Part shown: piece by piece, positions 1-8,672 of the stretch
Layout: each line of letters opens with the position of its first letter
Position numbering within the stretch: the first letter of the stretch is position 1
NCBI GenBank assembly: GCA_023416995.1
Contig: JAEZGI010000077.1
Span: 1-64,000 of the forward strand
Origin: Bacteroidota bacterium
GTDB lineage: Bacteria > Bacteroidota > Bacteroidia > Chitinophagales > Chitinophagaceae
Reading direction: 5' to 3'
Length of the DNA stretch: 64,000 bases
The notes under the pieces: model-generated
Told to the model about the DNA's origin: nothing
The model's database searches: none
Seen by the model: only the letters and a program-made list of their open reading frames with translations
Position numbers and translations under genes: made by a program

Positions 1-22
1 ATCGATCCATATTACTGGCCTG

Positions 23-2200
23 TTACTCGTTCAGGTTTCCAGGATTTGTCATGGTGCTTTTCACTTTCTTTGGGTTAAACACCGGGTCATCAATAAATGG
101 CTGACTTTTGATACGTTTACCGGTTGCTTCAAAAATTGCATTGGCTACGGCACCACCGGTAGGGGGCAGGGCCGGTTCTCCAAGACCAGTAGGTTCGTGA
201 TCATTGTCTACAAAATAAGTACTTACCTCCGGAATCTCTTTCATGCGAATAAGGCGGTAGCTGTTATAGTTTTTCTCAAGTGTTTCGCCATTGTTGAAAG
301 ACAACTTGCCAAACATCGCATGACCATAACCATCAACAATACCTCCCATTACCTGTTGTCTTGCACCACTCAGGTTGATGACCGGTCCGCAATCAGACAC
401 GGCGATAATATTTTTAACCACAGGTAATCCTTTTTCCATCACCACATCACAAACCTGTGCAACATAAGAGCGGTGTGAAAAATACACGCTGAAACCCTGG
501 GAAATATTTTTGTTCTTTTTCCAATTCGATTTTTCCGCGGCCATCTTAATCACTGTTTCCATTCTGTCGATATCATAACGCACCGGGCCGGCAGGGGCGG
601 TCTTTGCTTTTGCAAGCAACTCCAGTCTGAACTGCACAGGGTCCTTTTTGGCAGCAAGCGCTACCTCATCAAGAAAAGATTGTTCCGCATAGGCGAGAAA
701 ATTAGTGATCGGTGCCCGCCATGGACCGGTTGTAATTGGAGATTGGTGTTCGATTGACTCTATCTGGAGATTATCTACGGCGCCGGACGGGAAATTGTCC
801 TGCCTGGTAGGATTACCAGAATTGATGCCCACACCACGAAGTTTGTAAGCAATCATATTACCCTTTGAGTCAAGGGCGGCTTCAAAACGATAACGAACCG
901 CCGGGCGGTAGCTTCCCCCGGTCATATCATCTTCTTTGGTCCAGGTTACCTTTACCGGCTTTTTAATAATATTTGAAACCTCTACGGCCTCGGTTACATA
1001 ATCAAACTTTAATCTTCTTCCGAATCCGCCACCCAGTCTTGTGATCTGCAGTGTGATCTTATCTTCAGGAATGCCTAATAGTTTTGCTGTGGCAGCCCTG
1101 GCACTTCCCGGTGTTTGGGTGGGCCCCACCAGTTCAACACCATCAGGTCGCACGTCTGCAAAAAAGTTCATCGGCTCCATCGGGCTATGTGGAAGGAACG
1201 GACACTGATATTCGCTCTTTATTACTTTCGCGGCATTTTTAAATGCCTGGTCGGGATCACCTTCTTTGCGGTGTATAGTCGCCTTGTCACTATCCAGCAA
1301 AGACATAAACAACTTGTTGTGATCTGCGGTGCTTTCAAGGGTGCCATCTTTTTCATAACTCACTTTCAACACCCTTCTGGCTTTCAAAACTTCCCAGGTT
1401 GAATTTCCTACAACGGCGACATTATTACCAAATGTAATTACATCAAGCACTCCCGGTGAGGCTTTTGCGGCTGCTGAATCTACCGCCTTAATCTTCATAC
1501 CAAATGGCGGTCTTTGTATCATCGCGTGCACCATGCCTTCGCGGTAGAAATCAAGCCCGAACAAAGGTTTGCCGGTATGGATCTTCTGATTTTCAACATT
1601 TTTTACAGCGGTTCCAATCAGTTTAAAATCCTTTTTGTCTTTGAATTTAACTTCTTTTGGAACCGGGACGGTTGCTGCTTCCGCGGCGAGTTCTCCATAT
1701 CCGAGTTTCCTGCCACTTGCAGTATGAATCACAAAACTGTCAGCTGCAGTACATTCAGAAGAATCAACGTTCCAACGTTTTGCGGCGGCAGCAATCAGCA
1801 TATATCTTGCTGTTGCGCCGGCGTTGCGAAGAAGTTTCCAGGAGTGAGGAACGGCTCCGCTTCCACCGGTTACCTGGCGGTCAAACTTGTTGTCAAGGGG
1901 CGCCTGTATCACCTTAACCTTGCTCCAGTCTGCATCCAGTTCTTCCGCTACGATCATAGGAAAAGAGGTCATGATGTTTTGACCTAATTCAGGGTTGGGT
2001 GAAAACAATGTGATCACCCCGTCTGCCGAAATCGACAGGTAACTGTTGAATCCTGAACCGGCCAGCGCCGCAGTTGTTTTGATGGGTGCTGCTGCAGACA
2101 CTTCACCGGCGAGCCAATTGAAACCCAGTACAAATCCGCCGGCAGTAAATGATGATATCTTAAGGAACTTTCTCCTGTTTGTGGTAGTGTTGATGGACAT
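23..2200 (-). CDS. Molybdopterin-binding subunit of a xanthine dehydrogenase/aldehyde oxidase-family hydroxylase (IorB-like)
   Basis: A 725-residue large subunit of a molybdenum hydroxylase, likely oxidising an aldehyde or N-heterocycle in the periplasm. The N-terminus carries a twin-arginine signal (NRRKFLKISSF, residues 8-18) before a hydrophobic stretch, so the folded cofactor-loaded complex is probably Tat-exported. The C-terminal GLGEPALPPTGGAVANAIFEATGKR region is the family signature, with the Glu of GEPALPP as the expected catalytic base. It starts 3 bases after the stop of the 2Fe-2S subunit gene, giving the usual small-large two-gene order of isoquinoline 1-oxidoreductase-type enzymes. 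No XdhC-type maturation gene is in the window. The family is clear; the substrate cannot be read from sequence. Confidence 0.93.
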   Translation of the reverse strand: MSINTTTNRRKFLKISSFTAGGFVLGFNWLAGEVSAAAPIKTTAALAGSGFNSYLSISADGVITLFSPNPELGQNIMTSFPMIVAEELDADWSKVKVIQAPLDNKFDRQVTGGSGAVPHSWKLLRNAGATARYMLIAAAAKRWNVDSSECTAADSFVIHTASGRKLGYGELAAEAATVPVPKEVKFKDKKDFKLIGTAVKNVENQKIHTGKPLFGLDFYREGMVHAMIQRPPFGMKIKAVDSAAAKASPGVLDVITFGNNVAVVGNSTWEVLKARRVLKVSYEKDGTLESTADHNKLFMSLLDSDKATIHRKEGDPDQAFKNAAKVIKSEYQCPFLPHSPMEPMNFFADVRPDGVELVGPTQTPGSARAATAKLLGIPEDKITLQITRLGGGFGRRLKFDYVTEAVEVSNIIKKPVKVTWTKEDDMTGGSYRPAVRYRFEAALDSKGNMIAYKLRGVGINSGNPTRQDNFPSGAVDNLQIESIEHQSPITTGPWRAPITNFLAYAEQSFLDEVALAAKKDPVQFRLELLAKAKTAPAGPVRYDIDRMETVIKMAAEKSNWKKNKNISQGFSVYFSHRSYVAQVCDVVMEKGLPVVKNIIAVSDCGPVINLSGARQQVMGGIVDGYGHAMFGKLSFNNGETLEKNYNSYRLIRMKEIPEVSTYFVDNDHEPTGLGEPALPPTGGAVANAIFEATGKRIKSQPFIDDPVFNPKKVKSTMTNPGNLNE

Positions 2201-2203
2201 AGT

Positions 2204-2662
2204 TTAGATTTTTTTGCTTGCAACTAAAACGGCTTCTCTGATACGATGATAGGCGCCACAGCGGCAGATATTACCATGCATGGCAGTGGCTATCTGGTCT
2301 TCTGTGGGTTTCGGCGTTTTTTTCAATAACGCGGCTGCAGTCATTATCTGTCCGGCCTGGCAATATCCACATTGAGCAACGTCTACTTCATCCCATGCCT
2401 GTTGAACAGGGTGGGTGCCTTCTTCAGATAACCCTTCAATAGTAGTTATCTCTGCGTTTTTTGCACCTGAAACAGGGAACACACAAGAACGGGTGGCATT
2501 ACCGTTCACGTGGACGGTACATGCACCACATTGCGCAATACCACAACCGTATTTGGTGCCAACGAGACCAAGATGATCCCTTAATACCCAAAGAAGGGGG
2601 GTGTCTGCGGCAACATCCGCCGTGTACTCTTTGCCGTTAATTTTCAGTTGATAGCTGGCCAT
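2204..2662 (-). CDS. 2Fe-2S small subunit of molybdenum hydroxylase (IorA-like)
   Basis: A 152-residue electron-transfer subunit holding two 2Fe-2S clusters. Residues 1-75 are a plant-type ferredoxin domain with Cys40, Cys45, Cys48 and Cys60 (YGCGIAQCGACTVH). The C-terminal helical domain supplies Cys98, Cys101, Cys133 and Cys135 (CGYCQAG and CRCGAY). All eight ligands are present and the length is typical for IorA/CoxS-type subunits. There is no signal peptide, so it probably hitch-hikes through Tat with the large subunit encoded immediately downstream. The start is the ATG at 2662; the next gene upstream is divergent. Confidence 0.95.
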   Translation of the reverse strand: MASYQLKINGKEYTADVAADTPLLWVLRDHLGLVGTKYGCGIAQCGACTVHVNGNATRSCVFPVSGAKNAEITTIEGLSEEGTHPVQQAWDEVDVAQCGYCQAGQIMTAAALLKKTPKPTEDQIATAMHGNICRCGAYHRIREAVLVASKKI

Positions 2663-2806
2663 GCTTTTAATTTGTTAAATGAGAAAATCAGGCGTCACAT
2701 CTTGTAGTTATACAAAAAGCGACCATTGAAATTAACCTTTTTCGATAAGTTTCCCGAAACCCGCGAATTAAAATTTATCCCTAAATTGAACGCTCAAAAT
2801 GAAATC

Positions 2807-3739
2807 ATGATAAAAACTATTTTATCGGGACTCGGATTGTTACTGGTGATGGTGAGTTCCTTTGCACAGGGTAACAGGAAACAAGGCATTGAAGGCAGGT
2901 GGGACATTGAGATCAATAAAGATGGCCGGATCTTTCCCTCCTGGCTGGAAGTAGTGCACTCGGGCAATCGTGTGATGGTCGGTTATTTTGTTGGTATTTC
3001 GGGAAGTTCAAGACCTGTGTCTAAAATTAACATAAACGGTGATAAATTTAGTTTTTCCATTCCACCACAGTGGGAAGATGGTGATGGCGATTTAAAGGTG
3101 GAAGGCACCATCAGCGGTAATCAGCTTACCGGGACCATGACAATGCCGGATTCAAAAACATTTCCCTTTACTGCAACACCCGCACCTTCATTGAGGAAGC
3201 CCTTCGAAAATGTACAATGGGGCACACCTGTAAAGTTATTCAATGGTAAGGATCTTACGGGATGGACCGCACTCGGACAAAATCAGTGGGTAGTAGAAGA
3301 TGGCATATTGCGGAGCCCAAAATCTGGATCAAATATTCGCACGGAAAAAACTTTTAATGATTTTAAACTGCATATCGAGTTTCGTTATCCTAAAGGCAGC
3401 AATAGCGGTGTTTATCTTCGCGGCCGTTATGAAGTGCAGGTTTCCGATAACAAAGGTGGTGAACCAACAAAAGGCGATTACGGAGCTATTTATGGATTTA
3501 TCGCACCAAACCAGATGGTTGCTGCAGCCGCGGGCGAATGGCAGACTTATGATATTACGCTCATCGGTCGTATGGTTACAGTCGTTGCAAATGGAAAAAC
3601 CATCGTCTCGAACCAGGAAATTCCCGGCATTACCGGTGGCGCACTCGACAGTAAGGAAGGTGAGCCAGGGCCAATTATGATACAGGGTGATCACGGAGCG
3701 ATCGAGTATCGTAATATTATTCTCACACCAGCCCGTTAA
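2807..3739 (+). CDS. Secreted DUF1080 / 3-keto-disaccharide hydrolase-domain protein
   Basis: I place the start at the ATG at 2807 because it opens a clean signal peptide (MIKTILSGLGLLLVMVSSFAQG); a longer reading from 2726 adds 27 residues with no signal character. The mature protein has an N-terminal region of about 120 residues with beta-rich repeats and then a C-terminal concanavalin-like DUF1080 domain beginning at the hallmark VKLFNGKDLTGW. Family members hydrolyse 3-keto-glycosides or bind glycans outside the cytoplasm. It lies 18 bases upstream of the chitinase gene on the same strand, so both may be expressed together in polysaccharide use. The domain call is secure; the substrate is unknown. 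Confidence 0.88.
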   Translation: MIKTILSGLGLLLVMVSSFAQGNRKQGIEGRWDIEINKDGRIFPSWLEVVHSGNRVMVGYFVGISGSSRPVSKININGDKFSFSIPPQWEDGDGDLKVEGTISGNQLTGTMTMPDSKTFPFTATPAPSLRKPFENVQWGTPVKLFNGKDLTGWTALGQNQWVVEDGILRSPKSGSNIRTEKTFNDFKLHIEFRYPKGSNSGVYLRGRYEVQVSDNKGGEPTKGDYGAIYGFIAPNQMVAAAAGEWQTYDITLIGRMVTVVANGKTIVSNQEIPGITGGALDSKEGEPGPIMIQGDHGAIEYRNIILTPAR

Positions 3740-3757
3740 CAGGATAGCAACATTCCT

Positions 3758-4885
3758 ATGATTGATCCGAGAGTTTCCAGGCTATGCTCCATTGCCGTAA
3801 TTGTTATAACGTTATTGGCTATGCGAACCGAACCGGCATCAACAAAACCGGTTGTTATTGGTTACGTGGGTGGATTTCGTGGTGAGATCAATACTGAGAC
3901 TATTGATGTATCACAACTCACACATATCAATTATGCATTTGTAGATGTGCAATTAAACCGGGCGCATCTCACCAATCTTGCCACAGACAGCATCAATTTT
4001 CGCAAACTCAATGCACTCAAAAAGATCAACCCCGCATTAAAGATTCTTATATCAATTGGTGGCTGGTCCTGGAGCGAAAATTTTTCTGATGCAGTACTAA
4101 CCGATACTGCACGAAAGGCTTTTGCAAAAAGCGCGGTTGATATTATGCACCGGTTTAAACTTGATGGAGTAGATATTGATTGGGAGTATCCCGCCATACC
4201 GGGAGAGGCGGGTAATATATACCGGCCGGAAGATAAAGAGAACTTTACATTGATGTTTCGTGATGTACGCCGGGAGCTCGATTCGCTTACCCATTCTACC
4301 GGGCTTAGGTACCTGCTCACAACCGCCGTGGGCGGATTCACGAAGTTCATACAAAATACCGACATGGCTTCTGCCGCAAAGTACCTTGATCTGGTGAACC
4401 TGATGACTTACGACTATAGCGGCTCAGGAACTGCGGGTCATCATACTAATCTTTTTGCATCGGGTACCAACCCAAATGAAAATGCAGCGGATCGCGCTGT
4501 GCGGGAATACATCGCTGCAGGTGTGCCTGCGTCAAAACTCGTAATGGGTATTGCGTTTTATGGAAGAAGCTGGATGTTGGCAGGTAACGCTGAACCGGTT
4601 ATGAGTAATGCCGTAGTTTCAACTGCCCGGGGCGGAGGATATAGTTACCTGAAGGATAGCCTTGTCGATCAAAAAGGTTTTAAACGATATTGGGACATCA
4701 AAGCAAACGCCCCTTATTTGTTTAACAGTGAAACCAGGCAGTTTATTTCGTATGATGATGAAATGTCGGTAAAAGCGAAATGTGATTACGTGCTTAAGAA
4801 TGGACTGGCCGGTGTTATGTTCTGGGAATACAGTTCAGACCCGAAACTGTATCTGTTACAAACAATTACAAACGCATTTAAATAG
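3758..4885 (+). CDS. GH18 chitinase, secreted
   Basis: A 375-residue single-domain glycoside hydrolase family 18 enzyme. The catalytic DxxDxDxE motif reads DGVDIDWEY at residues 136-144, with Glu143 as acid/base. SIGGW in the third strand and the MTYDYSGSG substrate-assist segment are both present. An N-terminal hydrophobic stretch (VSRLCSIAVIVITLLAM) is a signal peptide or anchor. No carbohydrate-binding or sorting domain is seen, so the enzyme is probably periplasmic or surface-associated by other means. Expected role is hydrolysis of chitin or chito-oligosaccharides. It shares a convergent end with the gene at 4917. Confidence 0.93.
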   Translation: MIDPRVSRLCSIAVIVITLLAMRTEPASTKPVVIGYVGGFRGEINTETIDVSQLTHINYAFVDVQLNRAHLTNLATDSINFRKLNALKKINPALKILISIGGWSWSENFSDAVLTDTARKAFAKSAVDIMHRFKLDGVDIDWEYPAIPGEAGNIYRPEDKENFTLMFRDVRRELDSLTHSTGLRYLLTTAVGGFTKFIQNTDMASAAKYLDLVNLMTYDYSGSGTAGHHTNLFASGTNPNENAADRAVREYIAAGVPASKLVMGIAFYGRSWMLAGNAEPVMSNAVVSTARGGGYSYLKDSLVDQKGFKRYWDIKANAPYLFNSETRQFISYDDEMSVKAKCDYVLKNGLAGVMFWEYSSDPKLYLLQTITNAFK

Positions 4886-4899
4886 CGATCGAGGATAAT

Positions 4900-4935
4900 A
4901 AAAAGCTGTCAAATGACTAGGGTTTTACAGCTTTT
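4900..4935. terminator. Probable bidirectional terminator between chitinase and convergent gene
   Basis: AAAAGCTGT (4901-4909) pairs with ACAGCTTTT (4927-4935) across a 17-base loop, giving A-run and T-run on both sides. The stem is short and AT-rich and it overlaps the last codons of the minus-strand gene, so the call is moderate. Confidence 0.4.
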
Positions 4936-5309
4936 ATAAGATTATTTATAGCTCCCGGTATTGCCAATGGTTGTTTGGCAATGATCACTCCGGCAAGTGC
5001 AATGATGGCTGCACTGATATCAATTACCTGTTGTACTTTTTTTAACTTGAGAATCGTATTATCAATCTCTTCTGTTACCTGTTGTATCTGCTTAATACTT
5101 TGCGCGGCTTCGTTGATCAATAGTGTCGTTGATTCCGCCAGTATGTTTTCCCCGGCCTCAAGAATCGACCATTGTTTATCTGCGAGTTCTTTATTTTCTT
5201 CCGGCGTTAATTTTTTCCAGTTGCTGAACCTGTAATTTCCTATTGACTGTGCGAGCCCAAGAAAATTTTTGGCCAGTTCTGCTGCCTGGCCCGATGTAAG
5301 ATTTGCCAT
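4917..5309 (-). CDS. Unrecognised small helical protein with a hydrophobic C-terminal segment
   Basis: A 130-residue protein I cannot assign to a family. Residues about 40-95 are predicted amphipathic helix or coiled coil (rich in E, K, Q, with a LINEAAQSIKQIQQVTEEID heptad-like pattern). They are followed by a strongly hydrophobic segment (IDISAAIIALAGVIIA) and a shorter apolar tail. There is no signal peptide. It lies 6 bases downstream of a lipoprotein gene on the same strand, so the two are almost certainly co-transcribed and may interact. The layout (helical bundle plus one hydrophobic helix) resembles membrane-inserting helical proteins in general, but no function is claimed. Confidence 0.75.
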   Translation of the reverse strand: MANLTSGQAAELAKNFLGLAQSIGNYRFSNWKKLTPEENKELADKQWSILEAGENILAESTTLLINEAAQSIKQIQQVTEEIDNTILKLKKVQQVIDISAAIIALAGVIIAKQPLAIPGAINNLIKAVKP

Positions 5310-5315
5310 ATGGGT

Positions 5316-6158
5316 CTAAAGTTTATTGAAGTCTACAATCAGATCCTGTATACTGGCACTGTATTCAGCCATCAACTCCCGAATCTCTTTTGAAGTAAGT
5401 TTGTTCCGGTTCTCATATAACTTTTGATGGCCCTTGCCAATTGTAACGAGGCTTTTTGCATAAGTGTGCAGTTGCTCCTGTTTCCGATTGATGCGGCTGA
5501 TCTCGTTATAGTAATTAGTGCTTAATGTGAGCTTTTCATAAGGGCTGCCGTCTCCATTTATCAGTTCTGAATACAGGGTGAAATTTCGTTCCTTTTGAAA
5601 CTCAAGTTCTGTGACAAGATTATTTACCGAGGTGCCGAAAACCGTGAGTAAGATTTGCAAGGGTTCGTTGCCTGTTTCAATAACAGTTGATAACTTCTTT
5701 TTTCTGTAACCATCAGTGAACACTTTCAAAAGCAGTTTCCCAAGACTACTATAAGCCGTTACTGTCTTTTTATCGATTGTCAGTGAAGCAAACTGACCTT
5801 CTGTAAGTGCTTCGTTGAGGGCTTTGGTATCGTAAGTTGTGAGATCTCCCTTAGATAGTGCACCGAGGCTCTTGAAGTAAGCGTTAATGGCGTTGTACAC
5901 TTTTACTGTTGCTTTATCAGCGGCAGTAAACAATTTACAATCACATCCCTGTGCACTATCCCGTTTGATTTCATTTTTCCGGATAAGAGTGAACTGGCAT
6001 CGTTCCTGGCAAAAGGCCGTGTAGGTGGTGGGAATGGTTTCAAAGGCAGACAGGCTTTTCTGCGATTTATCTGCTGCTTCCGAGATTGGTTTTAAAGAAG
6101 AGCATGCGCTGATTATCGTAATAATAATCAGGACAGACGCACAGGCTGATTTATTCAT
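5316..6158 (-). CDS. Unrecognised helical lipoprotein
   Basis: A 280-residue protein with a type II signal peptide ending in the lipobox ISAC (Cys19), so it should be lipid-anchored. The mature part contains a small cysteine cluster near residues 52-75 (CQERCQF and GCDCKLF), possibly two disulfides, and is then helical to the end. No family was recognised. It is the first gene of a two-gene unit with the small hydrophobic-helix protein 6 bases downstream. Upstream lies a 63-base gap to the gamma-glutamyltransferase gene on the same strand. Confidence 0.78.
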   Translation of the reverse strand: MNKSACASVLIIITIISACSSLKPISEAADKSQKSLSAFETIPTTYTAFCQERCQFTLIRKNEIKRDSAQGCDCKLFTAADKATVKVYNAINAYFKSLGALSKGDLTTYDTKALNEALTEGQFASLTIDKKTVTAYSSLGKLLLKVFTDGYRKKKLSTVIETGNEPLQILLTVFGTSVNNLVTELEFQKERNFTLYSELINGDGSPYEKLTLSTNYYNEISRINRKQEQLHTYAKSLVTIGKGHQKLYENRNKLTSKEIRELMAEYSASIQDLIVDFNKL

Positions 6159-6221
6159 GTTTATTGTTTAGATAAGGAGTGTGCCGGTGTTTGTTCTTCT
6201 AAATTAGTGAAAACTTTAGCG

Positions 6222-8156
6222 TCACCAACCAATGCCATAATCTTCTCCGTGATTGCTGCTTCCACCCCAAAGTGAACCGTGTTTCCAATCGAAAAGAATT
6301 GCATTGATAGGTCCGCTTGAGCGATTCACGAAGCTCAGCTTGTAACCCATCTTTGTCAACGCTTCACGAACATTCGCCGGCGTATTGGCCTGGAGCGTCA
6401 CACTTCCTGGTTTTGGGCGCCGGTCTGTCAGCGCGGTGCCGCCAAGTGACAACCAAAGTTGGTTTGAGTTGATATTGGCCGCTTCTGTTGCCTGCTGTAC
6501 AGTCATACCAAATTCTACAATGTTCAGAAAAAACTGTAGCAGGTTTTGATCCTGGGTATCGCCTCCCTGCACTGCAAATGATAAAAAGGGTTTACCATCT
6601 TTCAGGGCCATAGATGGGGTAAGTGTTACTCTTGGTCTTTTACCTGGCTGAACTACATTAAACGGACTTATTACAGGATCGAGTACAAAACTTTGTAAAC
6701 GTTGACTCATGCCAACTCCTGTCCGGCCTGCGATACAGGCCGGCAGCCAGCCACCGCTTGGTGTGATTGAAACCACCCAGCCTTCTTTATCAGCAGCTTC
6801 CACCGAAGTGGTTCCGCGCCACAAACGATCGTTATACAGGCTGTCGGATGTGTTGTTGAAAGCAAACAGGTTTTGTAAATCAGCATAGCCTGTTCCTGTG
6901 GTCTGGTCGTGTTTCGGAACAGCGCTTCCTGGTTTTCCAGGTGAGGTTGTATCAGAAAGAGCCAGGCGTTTTTGAAGCAAAGCAGTATATGGATTGGTTT
7001 TACCTTCAAAAGGATAGGGGTCACCAGGTGCCGCCAGCGGATCGTTTTTTAGCTGATTGATCAGCTTTGCTCTTTCGCGTGCATATTTTTTACTCAATAA
7101 TCCTTTTATCGGTGTTTTTGGCGTGCTGTATGGATCGCCATAATAAAAGTCACGATCCGCAAATGAAAGATTCATCGCCTGGTAGATGGTGTGAATATAC
7201 TCTGGTGAGTTATAGCCCATCTTTTTAAGATCAAAGTTCTCAAGCAGGTTCAGACTTTGCAGCATCACCGGACCCTGTGTCCATTCCTGTAGTTTGTAAA
7301 CATCTATCCCTTTATAATTGACATGCAACGGTTCTTCAATGACGGGCTTCCAGCGTGCGAGATCGTCCATGGTAATTAAGCCACCCTGTTCCTGGCAACC
7401 ACGTACAAATTCTTTAGCTATATCACCTTTATAAAATCTGTCGTACGCAGCCATGATAGCATCCTTGCGTGAACCTTTATTTTTAAGGATCTGTTGTTCT
7501 GCTTCAATAAGTTTGTTTAGCGTTGCAAGAAGATCTTTTTGTACAAAAATTTCACCTGCGGCAGGGGCCTCACGTTCTTCGCCCGGGTGGGTCAGAAAAA
7601 CTGCTTTGCTGTACGGCCATTCTTTTATCCGCTTTTTGTTGGATTCAATACTCCGTGCCGTAGATGCTTCAATGGGATATCCCGCTGCCATCTCGATGGA
7701 TGGCGCAAGTACTTCTGCAAGCGACATGGTACCATATTCAGACAGCATATAACATATACCCCCAACGGTGCCGGGGGTTACCGCTGCCAATGGGCCGTAC
7801 TCAGGCGGAAAGTTGTAGCCTTTTGATCTGAAAAAGTCAACCGTAGCGCCTGTTGGAGCGACCCCCAAAGCATTGATGGCAATGACCTTTTTAGTTTTCG
7901 GATTATAGATGAGCGCTTGCGTTTCACCTCCCCAGCTAAGCACATCCCACATGGTGCAGGTTGCCGCAAGCATGGCGCATGCCGCGTCTACTGCATTTCC
8001 CCCTCTTTGAAAGATCATTGCACCCGCGGTGGCTGCAAGCGGTTTGCCTGTTATAGCCATCCAGTGTTTCCCATGCAGCGGCGGTTTTTGGGTTGATTGA
8101 GCAATACTTCCTGAAATCAGTAAGGAAAAACAAAGCAGAGAGATGAAGTGCTTCAT
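6222..8156 (-). CDS. Gamma-glutamyltransferase family protein (N-terminal nucleophile hydrolase), exported
   Basis: A 644-residue precursor of the gamma-glutamyltranspeptidase family. The chosen start is the ATG at 8156, which gives the signal peptide MKHFISLLCFSLLISGSIAQ; the frame can be extended two codons to a TTG. The autocleavage site and nucleophile threonine lie in LWRGTTSVEAAD (Thr449/Thr450), splitting a large and a small subunit. The usual THxSVVD continuation is changed to TSVEAAD, which is common in GGT-like subfamilies away from true glutathione hydrolases. Likely a periplasmic enzyme acting on gamma-glutamyl or related amides; exact substrate uncertain. Confidence 0.9.
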   Translation of the reverse strand: MKHFISLLCFSLLISGSIAQSTQKPPLHGKHWMAITGKPLAATAGAMIFQRGGNAVDAACAMLAATCTMWDVLSWGGETQALIYNPKTKKVIAINALGVAPTGATVDFFRSKGYNFPPEYGPLAAVTPGTVGGICYMLSEYGTMSLAEVLAPSIEMAAGYPIEASTARSIESNKKRIKEWPYSKAVFLTHPGEEREAPAAGEIFVQKDLLATLNKLIEAEQQILKNKGSRKDAIMAAYDRFYKGDIAKEFVRGCQEQGGLITMDDLARWKPVIEEPLHVNYKGIDVYKLQEWTQGPVMLQSLNLLENFDLKKMGYNSPEYIHTIYQAMNLSFADRDFYYGDPYSTPKTPIKGLLSKKYARERAKLINQLKNDPLAAPGDPYPFEGKTNPYTALLQKRLALSDTTSPGKPGSAVPKHDQTTGTGYADLQNLFAFNNTSDSLYNDRLWRGTTSVEAADKEGWVVSITPSGGWLPACIAGRTGVGMSQRLQSFVLDPVISPFNVVQPGKRPRVTLTPSMALKDGKPFLSFAVQGGDTQDQNLLQFFLNIVEFGMTVQQATEAANINSNQLWLSLGGTALTDRRPKPGSVTLQANTPANVREALTKMGYKLSFVNRSSGPINAILFDWKHGSLWGGSSNHGEDYGIGW

Positions 8157-8336
8157 GTACAATTGTTAAAGTTAACTTATGAATACAAGTTAAGTATTCC
8201 CGATCAGTCTTTAATCTTCCCACTGAACTACTTGTGTATCCTGACCTTCCGTTGCATTGATACACTGGCGGGGGGATTACCGTGTCATCACGGCCGCCCG
8301 AACGGAATAATATTTGCATCCTCCATCAAAAAGTTT

Positions 8337-8555
8337 ATGTCACAGGCGTTTGTAAGAGAAAGTGATGAGCAATGGCTGCACGATGTTCCGGCAAGTATGC
8401 AGGCGCTCACCGTATACCTGACCAGGGAAAACAATGGTATTCCGGTGTATGAAAAGAACACGGTTTTTGATAAAACCGGTCGTGCTACACACCTCATGAG
8501 CAATGGGTTAACCTATGGCATTGATAAGGAAGGTAAATGGGAGATCGTGTGGTGA
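8337..8555 (+). CDS. Small conserved-looking hypothetical protein
   Basis: A 72-residue soluble protein read from the ATG at 8337 (MSQAFVRESDEQWLHDVP). The open frame extends upstream to 8148, but that part crosses the promoter region of the divergent transferase gene and has no protein character. It is acidic, with a WLHDVPASMQALTVYLTRENNG core that looks structured and evolutionarily constrained. I do not recognise a domain and make no functional claim. It stands alone between the divergent transferase and the GT9 gene. Confidence 0.65.
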   Translation: MSQAFVRESDEQWLHDVPASMQALTVYLTRENNGIPVYEKNTVFDKTGRATHLMSNGLTYGIDKEGKWEIVW

Positions 8556-8672
8556 AATTGTTAAGTCCGGTTAAAATCAATCTCCTTTATTTAAAATTCA
8601 GGCCTTGTTGATTACCTTGCAAATCAATGGCTCGCTTTCACTGCCGTCGGGCAGTAAAACACGAAACAAATC

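Noticed and set aside
1514..1987. 157-codon open frame on the plus strand inside the molybdenum hydroxylase gene.
   Set aside because: It is antisense to a clear, full-length gene and has a cysteine/histidine/phenylalanine-rich composition typical of a shadow frame.
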